This document shows, piece after piece, positions 46,604-57,660 of a stretch of 64,000 nucleotides of DNA. A program made the position numbers and the translations under genes. Every line of letters begins with the position of its first letter. Positions within the stretch are counted from its first letter, which is position 1. Source of the stretch: Psettodes erumei (Eukaryota; Chordata; Actinopteri; Pleuronectiformes; Psettodidae). The notes beneath the pieces were generated by a model. It did no database searches. It saw nothing but the letters and a program-made list of their open reading frames with translations, and was not told the origin of the DNA. The DNA lies in the NCBI GenBank assembly GCA_016785225.1, contig JAFBJZ010000422.1:2286001-2350000 (forward strand), written 5' to 3'.

Positions 46604-46632
46604 TTGTGTAATGTAAAACCTACATTACACAA
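46604..46632. repeat. Perfect 12-base inverted repeat (hairpin)
   Basis: TTGTGTAATGTA at 46,604-46,615 is matched exactly by TACATTACACAA at 46,621-46,632, with a 5-base AAACC loop. It could form a short stem-loop or cruciform. It is too short for a microRNA precursor. Confidence 0.9.
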
Positions 46633-46802
46633 CAGCGAGTTTCTTTTTTTCTCTAAAGTGTCAACAGACTTTCATCTCTCTGTGAAGTGAAGCTGCAGCG
46701 CACAGGCCGGCAGCAATGTGGGATAAAGGTGACTACACTGAGATCACTGCAGCAGCTTTCAATGCAAAATTAAAAAAACAAACTTCATGAAGGAGCAGAA
46801 AA

Positions 46803-46831
<29 letters not shown>
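46803..46831 (+). repeat. (AAT)9 microsatellite
   Basis: About nine perfect AAT units. Confidence 0.95.
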
Positions 46832-46833
<2 letters not shown>

Positions 46834-48409
46834 GTGGAAAAACGTAGCAGTTAAACTTTAATAGAGCTGAGCTTTGTCCAAAAATTCATGGAACTAGTTT
46901 TTCCCTGTAGTTTGATCCAGACTTTAGGGAGCGTGACTGGAAAACTGTCGTTTGACTTAAATCTGCAGTAATGATCCATGTTTGTAAAGGCACTTTTCAA
47001 AGTCTCTCAAGCTTCACAACCGTGGATCATAAAAATTAATGATTCACAAAAGACGCGGCTTTGGAAGCCTTTTGAAAGCTAAAGCTCCAGGAAAAAAAAA
47101 GATGTAAACTCAATTTTAAAATCAGGCTTAAGCCACTGTTTTGGCCATAATATGAGTTTTATGATCTCTCCCCACCTTCACAATGGGACCTTTGTTGCAA
47201 ACAAACCTGGTGTGCGTTACGCTTTGGCGGCTTCGACAAGGAGGTTGAGGTTGATGAAAACCTGTCATCGGGAAGCCTCAGATTCGGGCCTCGTGGAGTC
47301 TGTTGCTGTGGGAGACTGGACTTATCAGCAACTGTCTGCACCGTGTGATGTATGGGAGGTAAAAGCACAAAAAGTGCACGTGGCATACGAAGGAAAAGCT
47401 GGGGAAAATTTAACATGAACAATTCCGTTGGCTCGTCCGGTGCCAGATAACACAAATACTTTAGCCAAAGAGATGAAGAAAATTTTAGTAACTTCTCTGG
47501 GCAAACTGCAGGTGATCTCTGAGGTGTGGCAGTAACAATGCCACCGTAATCCTGCACATACACACCCGTGCATCAGTCCGTTTTGAATTAGACAGAAGTG
47601 TGACCCATGTTTGAGAGAATCCAAAACCACTTTGGCTTGCTTCTCAACATTTCTCAAAACTTGGAGTCATCTCCGATGTCATTCTTACAGCACTTTACGT
47701 ATTCACACAAAAACTAATCCACACAAAGTGTCCGACATTTCTCAAAGCTACCTCCAAAAATGTGCTTATCAGAGGCCCCGTGTGGAGTACAGTCAGAGGA
47801 GAGCCGGCCCTCTGCTCCTTATCTCTGCGCTCTTCAGTGCGGGTGAGTGTTTGGTGGAGGGAGACGGGCAGCGCCGCAGAGGGGTCCGCGCTGTACGGGC
47901 TCTGGAGCCTCTCGTGACTGGACATCGTCAGGTGGGGTCAGCGGAGCAGGAATGCAGCCGCCTTATCAGTTGTAAAGGAGCTGGAGACCGCCTGAAAGAA
48001 AAGCACATGTCTCTGTAGGTAGACACAGACGGGTCCTGCGGCATATTTATTCTTGCCCTGCTTGGCTCCGGTTGGCAGATTTAAAGCTGTGGCGCAGATA
48101 CCAAGTGACTCCGACTGTCACAGAGGCTGTGATTTAAGACGTGTTCCTCTTATTTTTTTCATCCCCTCACCTCCCTTCCTACTAATATTTTGATAGATTT
48201 ACGTAACATACTGATAATGATGATTGCGCATCTACCCAGACAGTAGCTACAGGAGCTTAAAGCCTCGTTCTGCAGACCTTCACACATTAAAAGATACTTA
48301 AACTTACACTTAAACCTTTAAATGCACATTATATCAACAACTTTATTATATCAACATCTTTTCTAAGTCACTGTAATGTTATCATGTATGACTAATATAC
48401 AAAGCTTAG

Positions 48410-48610
48410 AATTAACCGACTGATCGATTTACTGAAACTGAACTGAACTTTGTAGTCATTGATTAACCGTTAAAAGCAAAATACTTTTACTTTACTCTTT
48501 AACTGTCTTTCACAAAATTCTAATATTTTATGGACCAGAGGATTGATCTGTTAATTAAGAAAACATTTGACAGATAATCAGTGATGAAAATAATCATTTG
48601 TTGCTTCTCC
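48410..48610 (+). mobile_element. Decayed teleost AT-rich interspersed repeat, copy 3
   Basis: Ordered words TTTATGGACCAGAGGATTGA (near 48,527), CTGTTAATTAAG and GACAGATAATCAGTGATG, then AAAATAATCATTTGTTGC (48,587-48,604) fit one arm of the fish repeat that normally ends in a TTGCAGC box. An opposing arm with CCGACTGATCGAT lies at 48,416. Non-coding and heavily mutated. Confidence 0.55.
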
Positions 48611-51020
48611 ATTGTTTTGCTTTTTGCACAATACAGATAAATCCAAAATAAGTAAGACTGCAATCTGAATGAGTTCAAATCTGATGCTAGTGTCCCTCGT
48701 TACATAACGCAGGGCAGAAATCAGATCAGAGTGGAGCAGTGAGGCTTCCACATGCCAGGTGGCAAAACTTGAACAAGAGCTGACACAGTTGACAGAGAGC
48801 TTGGGGCTACAAAGAAAAAAAAAGAAAACTTTGAAAGTTTTACTATTTCCATGAAAAATTCAGCAGGATTTTCTATCAGCTGTGAAGTCACTGAACTCAG
48901 ACTGCCTTTCTCTCTTGGGCCATTCCTCATCCCATAATCCCTTGCTCTGTCTCCTCCTTGGCAAGCCTGGCCAATCAAAGACCCTAAAGGAGTGAGTGAT
49001 TGGGGGTGGGATGAACCAATTACTGCAGCGATGACTGAAACCCTCCCTACAAAACAGCCAAGTCACTAAGTCGCGGACTTGTTGCTCAGCGGGAAGCGAG
49101 CGCTGCTGGATTAACGCTGTGGCAAAAAGGCACAGGGGCCAACACGGCTGGGGGGCTCTGACCCCTCCAGATGGGGGGGCACACCTCCATGTGAACCTCA
49201 TAAAAACGGGCCATCGGGAGGTAAGGAAACCCCCCCAATACTGGGCTGACCAGCAGCTTTGCATTGTAAGGACTGGTGCGGGGACGCCGTTGGGCTCATG
49301 ACCCCTGTCGCCATGGCGCTGAGGTCAACAAACCCAAAGTTAATCCGTCAGCTCGCAGAGAGCAGATTTATATATAGACTCAATCTGGCCCGCAACAACC
49401 ATCAGGGCATGTGTGATTGGATACAGAAATGTATGTCAGTGTTTTGGTACCAGAACCTGCTGCAGCCACATTGGACTGACAAAGAGGTCATGGCTTCCGG
49501 GCGCACAGCACGTTTAAGTCCGACCCCCACTGAACTGAACAGAAAGCAACGCTGGGTTTTTTTAATCCTCACAGTCTCAGCAGAGCTGGTTCTATGTGTC
49601 AGGTCCAATGCAACAGGTGTTTACACTGATCTGAACAGTGACTGGTTGCATGTGGAGCATGCGAAGGATCAGGCAGTTTGTATCTCTGCATGCGACAAAA
49701 CGCTTGAGTGTTCTTGGCGCTATTTAATAAATGACTTTTACCTCTTTTTTAGGGTTTTTTAAAAATGCCTGCTCCTGGGATGAAATCAACCACAAACTTT
49801 TCCAGTTGTTGTCTGTACTTCTGTCTCGCTGGAAGTTACCATGGTGTGTTGCAGCATCATGATGAGACGTCATATCATGCACATGTCGGTGGTTGACAGG
49901 GCGAGTGTTTCCATCCCTCCTCTGTTGTACAACATCTTGAAGAGGTATCCAGGAAAAATCTTACTCAGTTTTGTATATTCATACTACTTTTTCATAAGTC
50001 GCCATGTGTTAATGTGCTGGAAACAGTGAAATGAGCGCCCGGTGTTTACAAGTGATTAATAGTAGACACTGGCTGACACTCCAACCGACCGAAACGGCCG
50101 GATCTCCAAAGATCCACTGAACTCCTCACGAAGCCTTCGGTGTCTTCTGCCGGACAACGATGACAGACACAAACGGCCGACATAAACGTCCTTCAATCGC
50201 TCCAAATGTGGCCCATAATTCTGAGGTGTGTCGGCGCTGCGGGGCCGCGGCATCCCGCTGAGCCAGAAGTCTGAGCGATGAGCTGCAGAAGCGCCGGGGC
50301 TCATCCCTGCCGGGGCGAGCGGGGGCCTCATGTGACTGAGTGGGTGCGAGAACGCCGAGCAGAGAAGTGCCGGGTCACGGTAAAGGTTAACAAAATCAAG
50401 GCGGGGAATTTACGAGCGTCCGTGTTCCACAAGCGATGTCGCCGGCGACAGAGGGAGGGGCTGGTGTAAAAGACGAGGGTGGATGAGAGGATTATGGGGC
50501 GCGTGGGAGCATGTGTGTGGACACATGTGTGTTTGTGTGCGTTTAGCAGTGGGATCCTCACCTACTTTGCAGGCAGTGCATTGTGACAGAATGACAGGGG
50601 TCCTTTGCTGTGAGTGCGCGTTCACTTCACACTCTGCTGGGCCAGTTGCGCTCTGTAAACTGAGTGAAAGCAGCTGGGACGGTGGGCACATTATTAGGGT
50701 GTGCGTATGAACTCATCTGTCAATCTGTTGACAAAAAGCTCTTTAACCAGCATTCTTTACATGCTAACTGCGTACAGCGGTTGCAGTTCCTCTTTGGAAA
50801 ACACAGGGAAACTGGTGTAATGTGTGTAATGTAAGCAACATTTGTGCTAAGATGTCAGTGAGTGTGTTGCTGCCAGTGTATAAGCTGCATCTGACACTTG
50901 GCGTGGCCTCAAATCAGAAGTTGAGGCAAATAGTGTGATCCAGTTGACTGATGCAAAGCATGTTCTGCCTGGTTCTGCCCTCGGCCTCTTGTGTGTGAGT
51001 GTGCGACCCATTCATGTGCT

Positions 51021-51046
51021 CTAGTTGTGTTGTAAAACACAACTAG
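51021..51046. repeat. Perfect 11-base inverted repeat (hairpin)
   Basis: CTAGTTGTGTT (51,021-51,031) and AACACAACTAG (51,036-51,046) are exact reverse complements around a GTAA tetraloop. A short stem-loop with no evident role. Confidence 0.9.
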
Positions 51047-51423
51047 TTTTAGGTGGCTTTGATTGGCTCTTGGGTTGTGAAAGTCAGTTTACCTGTGGAG
51101 GACCGTGTGAAAAACGAGTCCAGTGAATCTGCAGTGAATTAAAAGTACACGCGATGGATCTTGCTCGTATCAAACCATTTCACGCCGTCCTGGTTGCGAC
51201 CCAAAAAAAAACACTTACTAACTGAAAATACCGATACGCAATAATGTGAGAAACACTTCCACACGTCACCAAACACACACGCGGACACTCACACTGTACA
51301 GATAAGATGCCTCGCCTTTGTTTCGGGGCTGTCTATAAGTGGAGCGGGGGCCCTCGGTTTTGGGAGACAACCTAGCGATAGGACACTTCATCACGGCGGT
51401 TTGTGGATGGTTCTCAGCCCCCC

Positions 51424-51425
<2 letters not shown>

Positions 51426-51459
<34 letters not shown>
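51426..51459 (+). repeat. (AC)17 microsatellite
   Basis: A perfect CA/AC tract of 17 units. Confidence 0.96.
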
Positions 51460-51461
<2 letters not shown>

Positions 51462-51569
51462 ATAGCTCCAGTTTGTCTGGAAGAGGTTATGCTTTGTGAT
51501 AGTCTGGCAGAGTCTCAGATTTGTCTCCGTGGACCAGTCGGAGCCCGTACAGTGTATCAGGTTTGAGCA

Positions 51570-52200
51570 GCATGTGGTTCCAATTTGATCTCTCACAGAA
51601 CGGCTTTAATTTCTCTTGATCAGTGTCAAACAGTGCAAATGCTATTATTCTATGCATTATCAAAGTAACAACAGATGATATAAGCACTGGACTTCCAACC
51701 AAGCGCGCGGCTGTGGTTTCAAGCGTGCACGTTTAACGCTGCATCACGTTCTGGCTCCCCGACCGGTTCCCTGCCACATGTAAAGACATTCATCATTTTC
51801 ACTTATAATAACACAGAGCATTGGATTTCCCTTTCTTATTTTTGCTATTGGACCGCTGGGCTTAGTGCACAGTAGGCATCGGTCGGCCCCCACATTTTGC
51901 CGACTGCGTCGCTGACGGCTGGTAAACTCGAGTGATACTCTGAGTTTCCAAAAAAGCTGTGGGGGAGCGTCTGTGGCTGATGGCTCCACCCTGAGCTGAG
52001 CACCATCCATCTCTTCCCGTCGCCCGCCGCCCCTCTGCCGAGCGCCGCCCCACTTGAGATCCATTCGGGAAGCATATTTGCCAGATGACAGCGCGCTCTG
52101 TGTACCATCCATTATGGCCGAGGCAGATACATTGTCATCGGGAGCCTCTCCTGCTGGCATAAATCCATGGTCAACAGTAAGTCTAGGTCAAGTGATTTAT
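51570..52200. promoter_or_regulatory. Strong candidate conserved non-coding element cluster
   Basis: Part one (51,575-51,700) has GGCTTTAATTTCTCTTGATC, GTGCAAAT (octamer-like, 51,633-51,640) and CTATGCATTATCAAAG, the last ending in a TCF/LEF-type word. Part two (51,840-52,175) is CpG-retaining, repeat-free sequence, including GAAGCATATTTGCC near 52,069. Three overlapping minus-strand frames here match no family. Likely enhancers. Confidence 0.4.
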
Positions 52201-52640
52201 ACACAGGGGCACGGACGGACATGCACTCGCCCCTCTACAGACATATACATGGAGGCATGTTCAAACACACATCTGCCACGGAACTGCCCAGGCCAAAACT
52301 ATGGAAACCTGTTACTGTACTCACAAGAGCTGTAATGGGAGTCTTGTTTAAAGTACAGAGGAATCTGGTCAAAGTCTTGCGGAGGTCACTTCTTGAGGAA
52401 ATGCAGAGCCTGAGGGAGTGAGTGCTCGCAGCTCTCCTCCTCTCTGCTCCTTTTCGCAGGCTGCATCCTCGCGCTTTTAACACACGCATTCATCCAGCGG
52501 TGGAAGCTGGAGAGTGCACGGACGGGGGCGGCGGGGGGAGGAAGATGAAGTGCCGAGCGGGTCGACCGTACTTGACCGTAATCTCTGGATGAGGATTGAG
52601 GGGATGCGGTGTGTGTCCCGGAGGCTCACTCGTAACACGT
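52200..52640. other. Non-coding stretch, no firm feature
   Basis: Mixed sequence with a short GGCGGC/GGGGGA tract near 52,527. Unrecognised open frames of 62-93 codons on both strands. Confidence 0.4.
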
Positions 52641-53090
52641 CCGCAGAGCCCCTGGTAATGCTCACGCATTACAATATTCCAGAGAGGGACGTCTCACTCG
52701 ACTCCATCGGTTTGTTCTCAAGGCCGCGGAGGTGTTAAACGAGCACGGGCCTCCGTCACGCCACACGTGAAGAATTGATACAACACTGCAGTCGATGGAA
52801 TATCGTATTCCTGTGCCACAATTCACGTACGGCTCCAACCGTCTAAAATAACAGTGCCTAATGTAAGCGCTGTCGCCCGCATGTGGGTTTAAAGGGTCTC
52901 TAAAATAGCTAAATAGCGTCATTTCTATCATACCGAACAGACAAGTGGTGCGCCGGGACGATTGGCGCTCTATCAAAGTCGCATCACGGCAGGGAGATGG
53001 ACTGATCCATCTGATATTGCCCACTGTCACAGTTGCTTGTCATAGTGATAGTCCTCACCCCTCCCACCCCACCGCATTGTACATCATCAG
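52640..53090. promoter_or_regulatory. Strong candidate conserved non-coding element
   Basis: GGTAATGCTCACGCATTAC near 52,654 contains an inverted pair, GTAATGC/GCATTAC. Then come GAAGAATTGATACAAC, CGTATTCCTGTGCC and CCATCTGATATTGCCCAC to 53,025. A 122-codon minus-strand frame crosses it without family resemblance. Repeat-free and CpG-retaining; the best reading is an enhancer. Confidence 0.38.
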
Positions 53091-54080
53091 ACTTCAACAA
53101 TATTGACTTCTGTTGAGGAGATTAGCTGTCAAGCTTTTATTTTGTTAAGGGATCAAGGTCCTTCATGTTCTTACCTAAATATAACTTTACTCCGTTGCAG
53201 GTTTGAAATTACTGGTGCAGGTGGTATTTCATTTATGAGCGCGCTCGAGACCCACAGTGCCTCGGCTTGACCGCCGGGCTTTGGAGGGATTATCTGATGA
53301 ATTCGTGTTTTACAGCAGCTGTTAGTGAGAAGTCACCGGGGGTCTAAAAGTGGATGTGAAAGCCCTCCACCAATTCTGCCGCGTGGTCGCTTTCATTTTT
53401 CACTTGTCTGAAAACGTGCCACTGCCCCATTTATGTTCAAACCTCCCACTTGGGTTCAACCAGCTACGGACGCTGAAAGTTTTTGATTGAGGTGGTGTGG
53501 AAAAATAAAACCAAAAAAACGCGTAACACAAGCGCGGTGCTGCGTGATAGGGGTCGTATCAAACTACACCCAAAATTAAACGTCCTTAACCCTGTCTCGG
53601 AGAGCATCAAGTTAATGTTGTGCATGTCTACGTCGATAAGGATCTCCTGCAAGATAACTATGCAGCGCCTCCTGGGTCATTGGAGATCTTGATTTACGAG
53701 GCAGGAGGAGCCACAATTGACGACCTGCTAATGCCCACTTGGATGCTTGGATTGCCATCGCCATTCACGAGAAGCCAGCAGACCAGGACTAGATGAGACC
53801 GGGCTGGAAATGTCACCTGCGTGCACAACCTTTTACGCCCCCGGAGCCCTTCTCAGAACTGTAAACTCTATCTCGCACGCCTCTAACCGCTGCCATTGAT
53901 GGCTTACGGCAGAATCCCGCCAGCGACACCCGCCATCCCACACTTCGCTGTAAATCAAACTGCTATCTAAAGCAGCAGGAATCAGCCTTTGGGTGCTGGA
54001 CAGCGACATATGGGAAATCCCCGGCGCTGCAATATACCGCTCGAGGTCCAACAAGACTGTAAAGGTCACAAGCCGCACTT
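53090..54080. promoter_or_regulatory. Candidate conserved non-coding element cluster
   Basis: Repeat-poor sequence with GAGGAGATTAGCTGTCAAGC near 53,115, GGATTATCTGATGAATTCG near 53,289, ACGACCTGCTAATGCCC near 53,719 and CTGTAAATCAAACTGC near 53,949. Short A runs near 53,510 aside, no simple repeats. Regulatory role inferred. Confidence 0.33.
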
Positions 54081-54149
54081 GGCAAATCGGCGTGTAAGAG
54101 AAGAGGAAGCAGAGCCCCCCACCCCCCTCCCCTTCAGCAAGAAGTCTTG

Positions 54150-54550
54150 TTGACAGAGTTTAAATAATTGAAAGCCAATCGGCTGTGCAAATGAATACGG
54201 GGTTTAACACAGAATAAATCCGAGTATATCAGAAATCCTGATTCTGATCATGCCTCTGAAATTGCTCAACCTGTGAATGAAGTGTGTTTAGAGCTCTTAA
54301 TCCAACGTAAGATGAATCAAAATGATAACCGGCCCGCTCGACAAGAAAATAAAAGCTCATTGGCTCATTGGTATTAGGCCTGTATTATGCAGAGATTTAG
54401 GCATTCGTATATTATATTCAGACAGTCACTTTGTAAAATGTGTTGGTAAATGCAGATATCCTCGAAACTGCCTTCTCCAGTCGAGAATCGCAGCGTCCGA
54501 CAGAGGTGTTGACGCTGAAAGTCTACGCTGATGGATGCCGCCGTCTCTGT
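54150..54550. promoter_or_regulatory. Strong candidate enhancer with paired inverted CCAAT boxes
   Basis: Two ATTGG words (54,359-54,363 and 54,367-54,371) lie 8 bases apart, the arrangement used by NF-Y, in CTCATTGGCTCATTGG. Next are TATTAGGCCTGTATTATGC and GTATATTATATTCAG (to 54,420). The surrounding 400 bases are repeat-free. Confidence 0.4.
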
Positions 54551-54639
54551 CTGACTTCAAGGCATTTTTGTGACTGGAGCAGCTGACTCTGCCGTTGCTT
54601 CAGCTCAGCAAATGCTAATGTTGGCTAAGTTATCTGTGC

Positions 54640-54850
54640 CTGGCATCACACCATAATGGCAAACGTGAAACTTCGGAGTTCCCGTTTTTGCACTTGATTT
54701 GGGCCTCTCGTGGCTATCGGGAACGAGGCTTTGATCTGGAGCCTTTGTGTTACTTGATTTGTGTGTTTTACTGTTGTAAAGCACTAAATGATCATTTCTG
54801 GCTTTCAAAAGTCACACGACTTGTCGTCCTAAAACCAAAACTGAGCAACC
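54640..54850. promoter_or_regulatory. Candidate conserved non-coding element
   Basis: Complex sequence with TTGCACTTGATTTGGG near 54,688 and AAAGCACTAAATGATC near 54,778. Frames on both strands (62 and 67 codons) are not recognised. Confidence 0.28.
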
Positions 54851-55164
54851 AAGACGTTAACAGTGAGCGAAGATGACACGCTAAGCTCCCTTTAGCATTT
54901 TTGAGATTGACATCACGAGACACCTCCTCACTAGTCATTTCTGTAAGGTGTCTGCTAACGACCACTCAGACTTGTAACACGATGACACATGATTGGATTA
55001 TTTATGTGAACAATTATGAGCTGCGCCAGATGCCTGTCAGTGCTGCGGCACTTTGTCTGTTTTCCTGAACACTCAAAGTCGGGGCTTTCGGCCCACCGGA
55101 GTGATGTCTCTGCAGCAGCTGCACTGTGCCTGGCTCGCCACATGCAAACTGAAAACTCCCCAAC

Positions 55165-55167
<3 letters not shown>

Positions 55168-55205
<38 letters not shown>
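55168..55205 (+). repeat. (CA)19 microsatellite
   Basis: A perfect CA tract of about 19 units; it gives His-Thr or Val-Cys repeats in the frames across it. Confidence 0.97.
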
Positions 55206-55207
<2 letters not shown>

Positions 55208-55209
55208 CC

Positions 55210-55700
55210 CGCCCCCCAGGGAAGCGTCCTCTGAGTAATGAGACATAGCTGGGCCTGCGTTCAACGTCCCGTCACTTAATGTGACATGAATCTCCCTCGC
55301 TATGTGTGATCGATCTATTTATTACCCTGTTTATGTAAAGCCAAGCAAAGTCTCCTGACGCAGGATTTCTTCAGCCTGAAATATCAATGGCCATCACTCA
55401 CTTTTTATTGCTTTTTTCTCGTCCTTTCTGGTCTTGTGGCATTTGTTTTGTGGTTGGGGGGGGGTTGCAGGATATAAGATATGGAACATCCACTACCCAA
55501 GACTGACAGACTCAAATACTGTAATTGGGGGCAGGTGTATTTTTATCAGGACACTTTAAAGACCATATTCTTGATTTTTACATCATGCAAGAATAGCATA
55601 TGGTGGTGTCCATCACTTATTTTGCAGCATCAGCAGTGAATACAATGGTCTTGGCTTGTCACCACGGTCACACAGCGTCTCTTAAGAAAGCACTGGGCTT
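55210..55700. other. Non-coding stretch before the Tc1 remnant
   Basis: Mixed sequence with a G9 run near 55,457. No gene, and I do not recognise it as part of the adjacent transposon. Confidence 0.45.
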
Positions 55701-56000
55701 TCATTTCTTTTATAAATGGAATCAAGGTCAATAGAATTTGGCTTTTCTGACAAAAATTTCCAGGTAACAAACTCTTTAATATCAAAGCAAAAGAGATTTC
55801 TACAAAGTAGTGTCACTTAATTAAAAATTAAAAATGTAAAATAAGTGACTGCAGAAATAAAGGTAGGGTGCCGGTAGTCTCACGACTAGTTAAATGGAGA
55901 TCACCTGAGTGCAGTATAAATACACCTTTGTCTGGAAGGTCCAGTCACTTGTTCATCTGGCTACAAAGACAAAACATCTCCAAAACTCTCCAACCTCAAA
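55700..56000 (+). mobile_element. 5' half of a decayed Tc1/mariner-like DNA transposon
   Basis: The order of words matches the 5' inverted-repeat region and leader of a widespread fish Tc1-like element. GAATTTGGCTTTTCTGAC near 55,734 is followed by TTCTACAAAGTAGTGTCAC near 55,799, AATTAAAAATTAAAAATG near 55,821, TTAAATGGAGATCACCTG near 55,890, then AATACACC and TCTGGAAGGTCCA near 55,932. Similarity fades just where the transposase reading frame would start. The coding region and the 3' inverted repeat are missing, so it is a truncated, immobile relic. Confidence 0.7.
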
Positions 56001-57058
56001 AGATGTCAGGATCATTTAGTTCACTTTTTGATTCAAATAACTTTTGATGAATTGAAACTCGTGTAGATGTTTTTCAGTGCTGCAGCATCACCGTATGCTG
56101 GATAAAGCTCATTTTTTAGCGCTCGCTCGATCCAGAGCAACAGCTGGTATTCTGCTCAAGATTGTCTTCAGAGGTGTGCGGCATGGCTCGGTCCAAACCG
56201 CCCTCCAGACCCGCTGCCGTGTGAGCGCCAGTGCTTTTCGCTATCGTGCAGATGCCAGGCCTCCCTAAGAGGGCTTCTCGGGGGGCAATCCCAGTTGCGA
56301 GCTCTGGTGTTAACCTGCTGGAGGACTCTTATCAGCCGCATGTCATGTTCACATTTTCCCCCCACTTCCGTCAGCCCCTCTCGCCGTCATCTCAGCGCTC
56401 TCCTGAGCTCCACCCTCGAAGAACGCTTTTATCTGGAGAGCTAAGGTGGCAAACATATTTGTCCAGACCTTTTCCCACAGTCTCAGGGTCCGGAAAGTGC
56501 AGGAAGCAAGTGTGTCCACGGGGGCCTCAGTTTGTTAGTTTTGCATGTTTGAGCAGGTTAAAGTGATGTATATTTTACATTTCTGTCCTGTTTTCCCTAC
56601 ATTTGTGAGATTAGCTGGTGATGCTACCTTCCAGACAGTCACTGATATCCATTAAATTTAATATGCTAAAAAAATCTACTTGCAGAAAACCTGCTTGAGA
56701 TGTTTAATCCATCACATCGAGCACTGGCTCTGAATTAATATAAACTCAATCTTTTATTTTTCGTCTTTTTTTGAAATTTTCACTCCTTGATGTTTTGGCA
56801 TCGGTCTTTTCTTCTTCGTTGCACAAAAACAAACAAACATTAATTTATTAATTAAAATCTCCTGATAAATCTCGATGGACAATGACAAAATGCCCCCCCC
56901 TCCCCCACTGACAGCTCCCACCCGAGGGCCCCCACCCACCACAGACACCCCAATGAAAGAGAAGGTTGGGAAAAAAAGTAAGTAAAGTTTTAAAGTTTTG
57001 TTGCCCGTGATTTGTCATGTCCACTAAGAAGTTCCTGAAACTTTGGTTTTTGTTGATG

Positions 57059-57060
<2 letters not shown>
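56000..57060. other. Non-coding stretch with mild enhancer-like part
   Basis: The 56,080-56,280 part is repeat-free and CpG-retaining and could be an element. The rest is AT-rich, with C runs at 56,893-56,905. The 111-codon plus-strand frame (56,231-56,566) is not recognised. Confidence 0.4.

Positions 57061-57061
<1 letters not shown>

Positions 57062-57089
<28 letters not shown>
57062..57089 (+). repeat. (TG)14 microsatellite plus G run
   Basis: Fourteen TG units followed by seven G. Confidence 0.95.
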
Positions 57090-57095
57090 GGGGGG

Positions 57096-57660
57096 CTTAG
57101 TATGCCTCCCTTTGCCTTTGCCTACTGTCAGGCCTTTTATGTTCTTCCTGGGTCACTGTCAGAGAGGCTGGAAGAGGGTGTGAGGGAAATTTAAATGTGG
57201 CTCCCCGAAGGCTGGGAGAGAATACTGAGTGGCTGGTTTGCTTTTGGGGAAATACAGAATTTGTGCCCTAATTGTTGGAGTTCAGTCTGGCACTTTGAAG
57301 CTTCTGGAAAACATGTGAGTATCTATTATATTTAATGCATGTTTATTCCATAATTTAACTCCAAAACAGCGATTTTTCCCCTGCAAATTGTTAAAATTGT
57401 GACAAACTGCATGTTTTATTGGTCTGATGAGATATGTTTAAAATGCGGAAATATTCAGAGCAAAGTTGTTTCCCCCCAATTTCTCATCTTCAAAGTCATA
57501 GAAAACTCCTGTATTGTCTCAAGTTGGCCACTGCAGACACCTATCTCTGCCTCATGTTGGCACCCTTTTCCGTCCTTGGGGATTAGGAGCTGTCAATGGG
57601 CTCCCCTGCTCCCCACACACACACTCATACACTGCACACACTCTGCAGTAGCTGCTCAAA
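57096..57660. other. Non-coding stretch, no firm feature
   Basis: Mixed sequence. A near-ideal splice-donor string, GTGAGTAT, at 57,316 lacks a supportable exon upstream. Nothing else recognised. Confidence 0.4.

Larger units (their letters stand above)
46310..48410. other. Mostly featureless non-coding stretch
   Basis: Mixed to AT-rich sequence holding the hairpin at 46,604 and the AAT tract at 46,803. Frames of 134 and 135 codons at 47,159-48,018 overlap others on both strands and are not recognised. Confidence 0.5.
48610..51570. other. Mostly featureless non-coding stretch
   Basis: Mixed sequence. CpG-bearing parts at 50,130-50,460 give Arg-rich frames. A donor look-alike (GGAG then GTAAGG) lies at 49,220. 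The longest frame of the window (167 codons, 49,259-49,762) is here but has no family resemblance. C/G runs at 49,168-49,240 are simple sequence. Confidence 0.5.

Noticed and set aside
49259..49762. Longest open frame, 167 codons, plus strand
   Set aside because: With about 128,000 codon positions in six frames and 3 stops in 64 codons, roughly two frames of this length are expected by chance. It shows no family resemblance, no domain pattern and no supporting splice or promoter signals.
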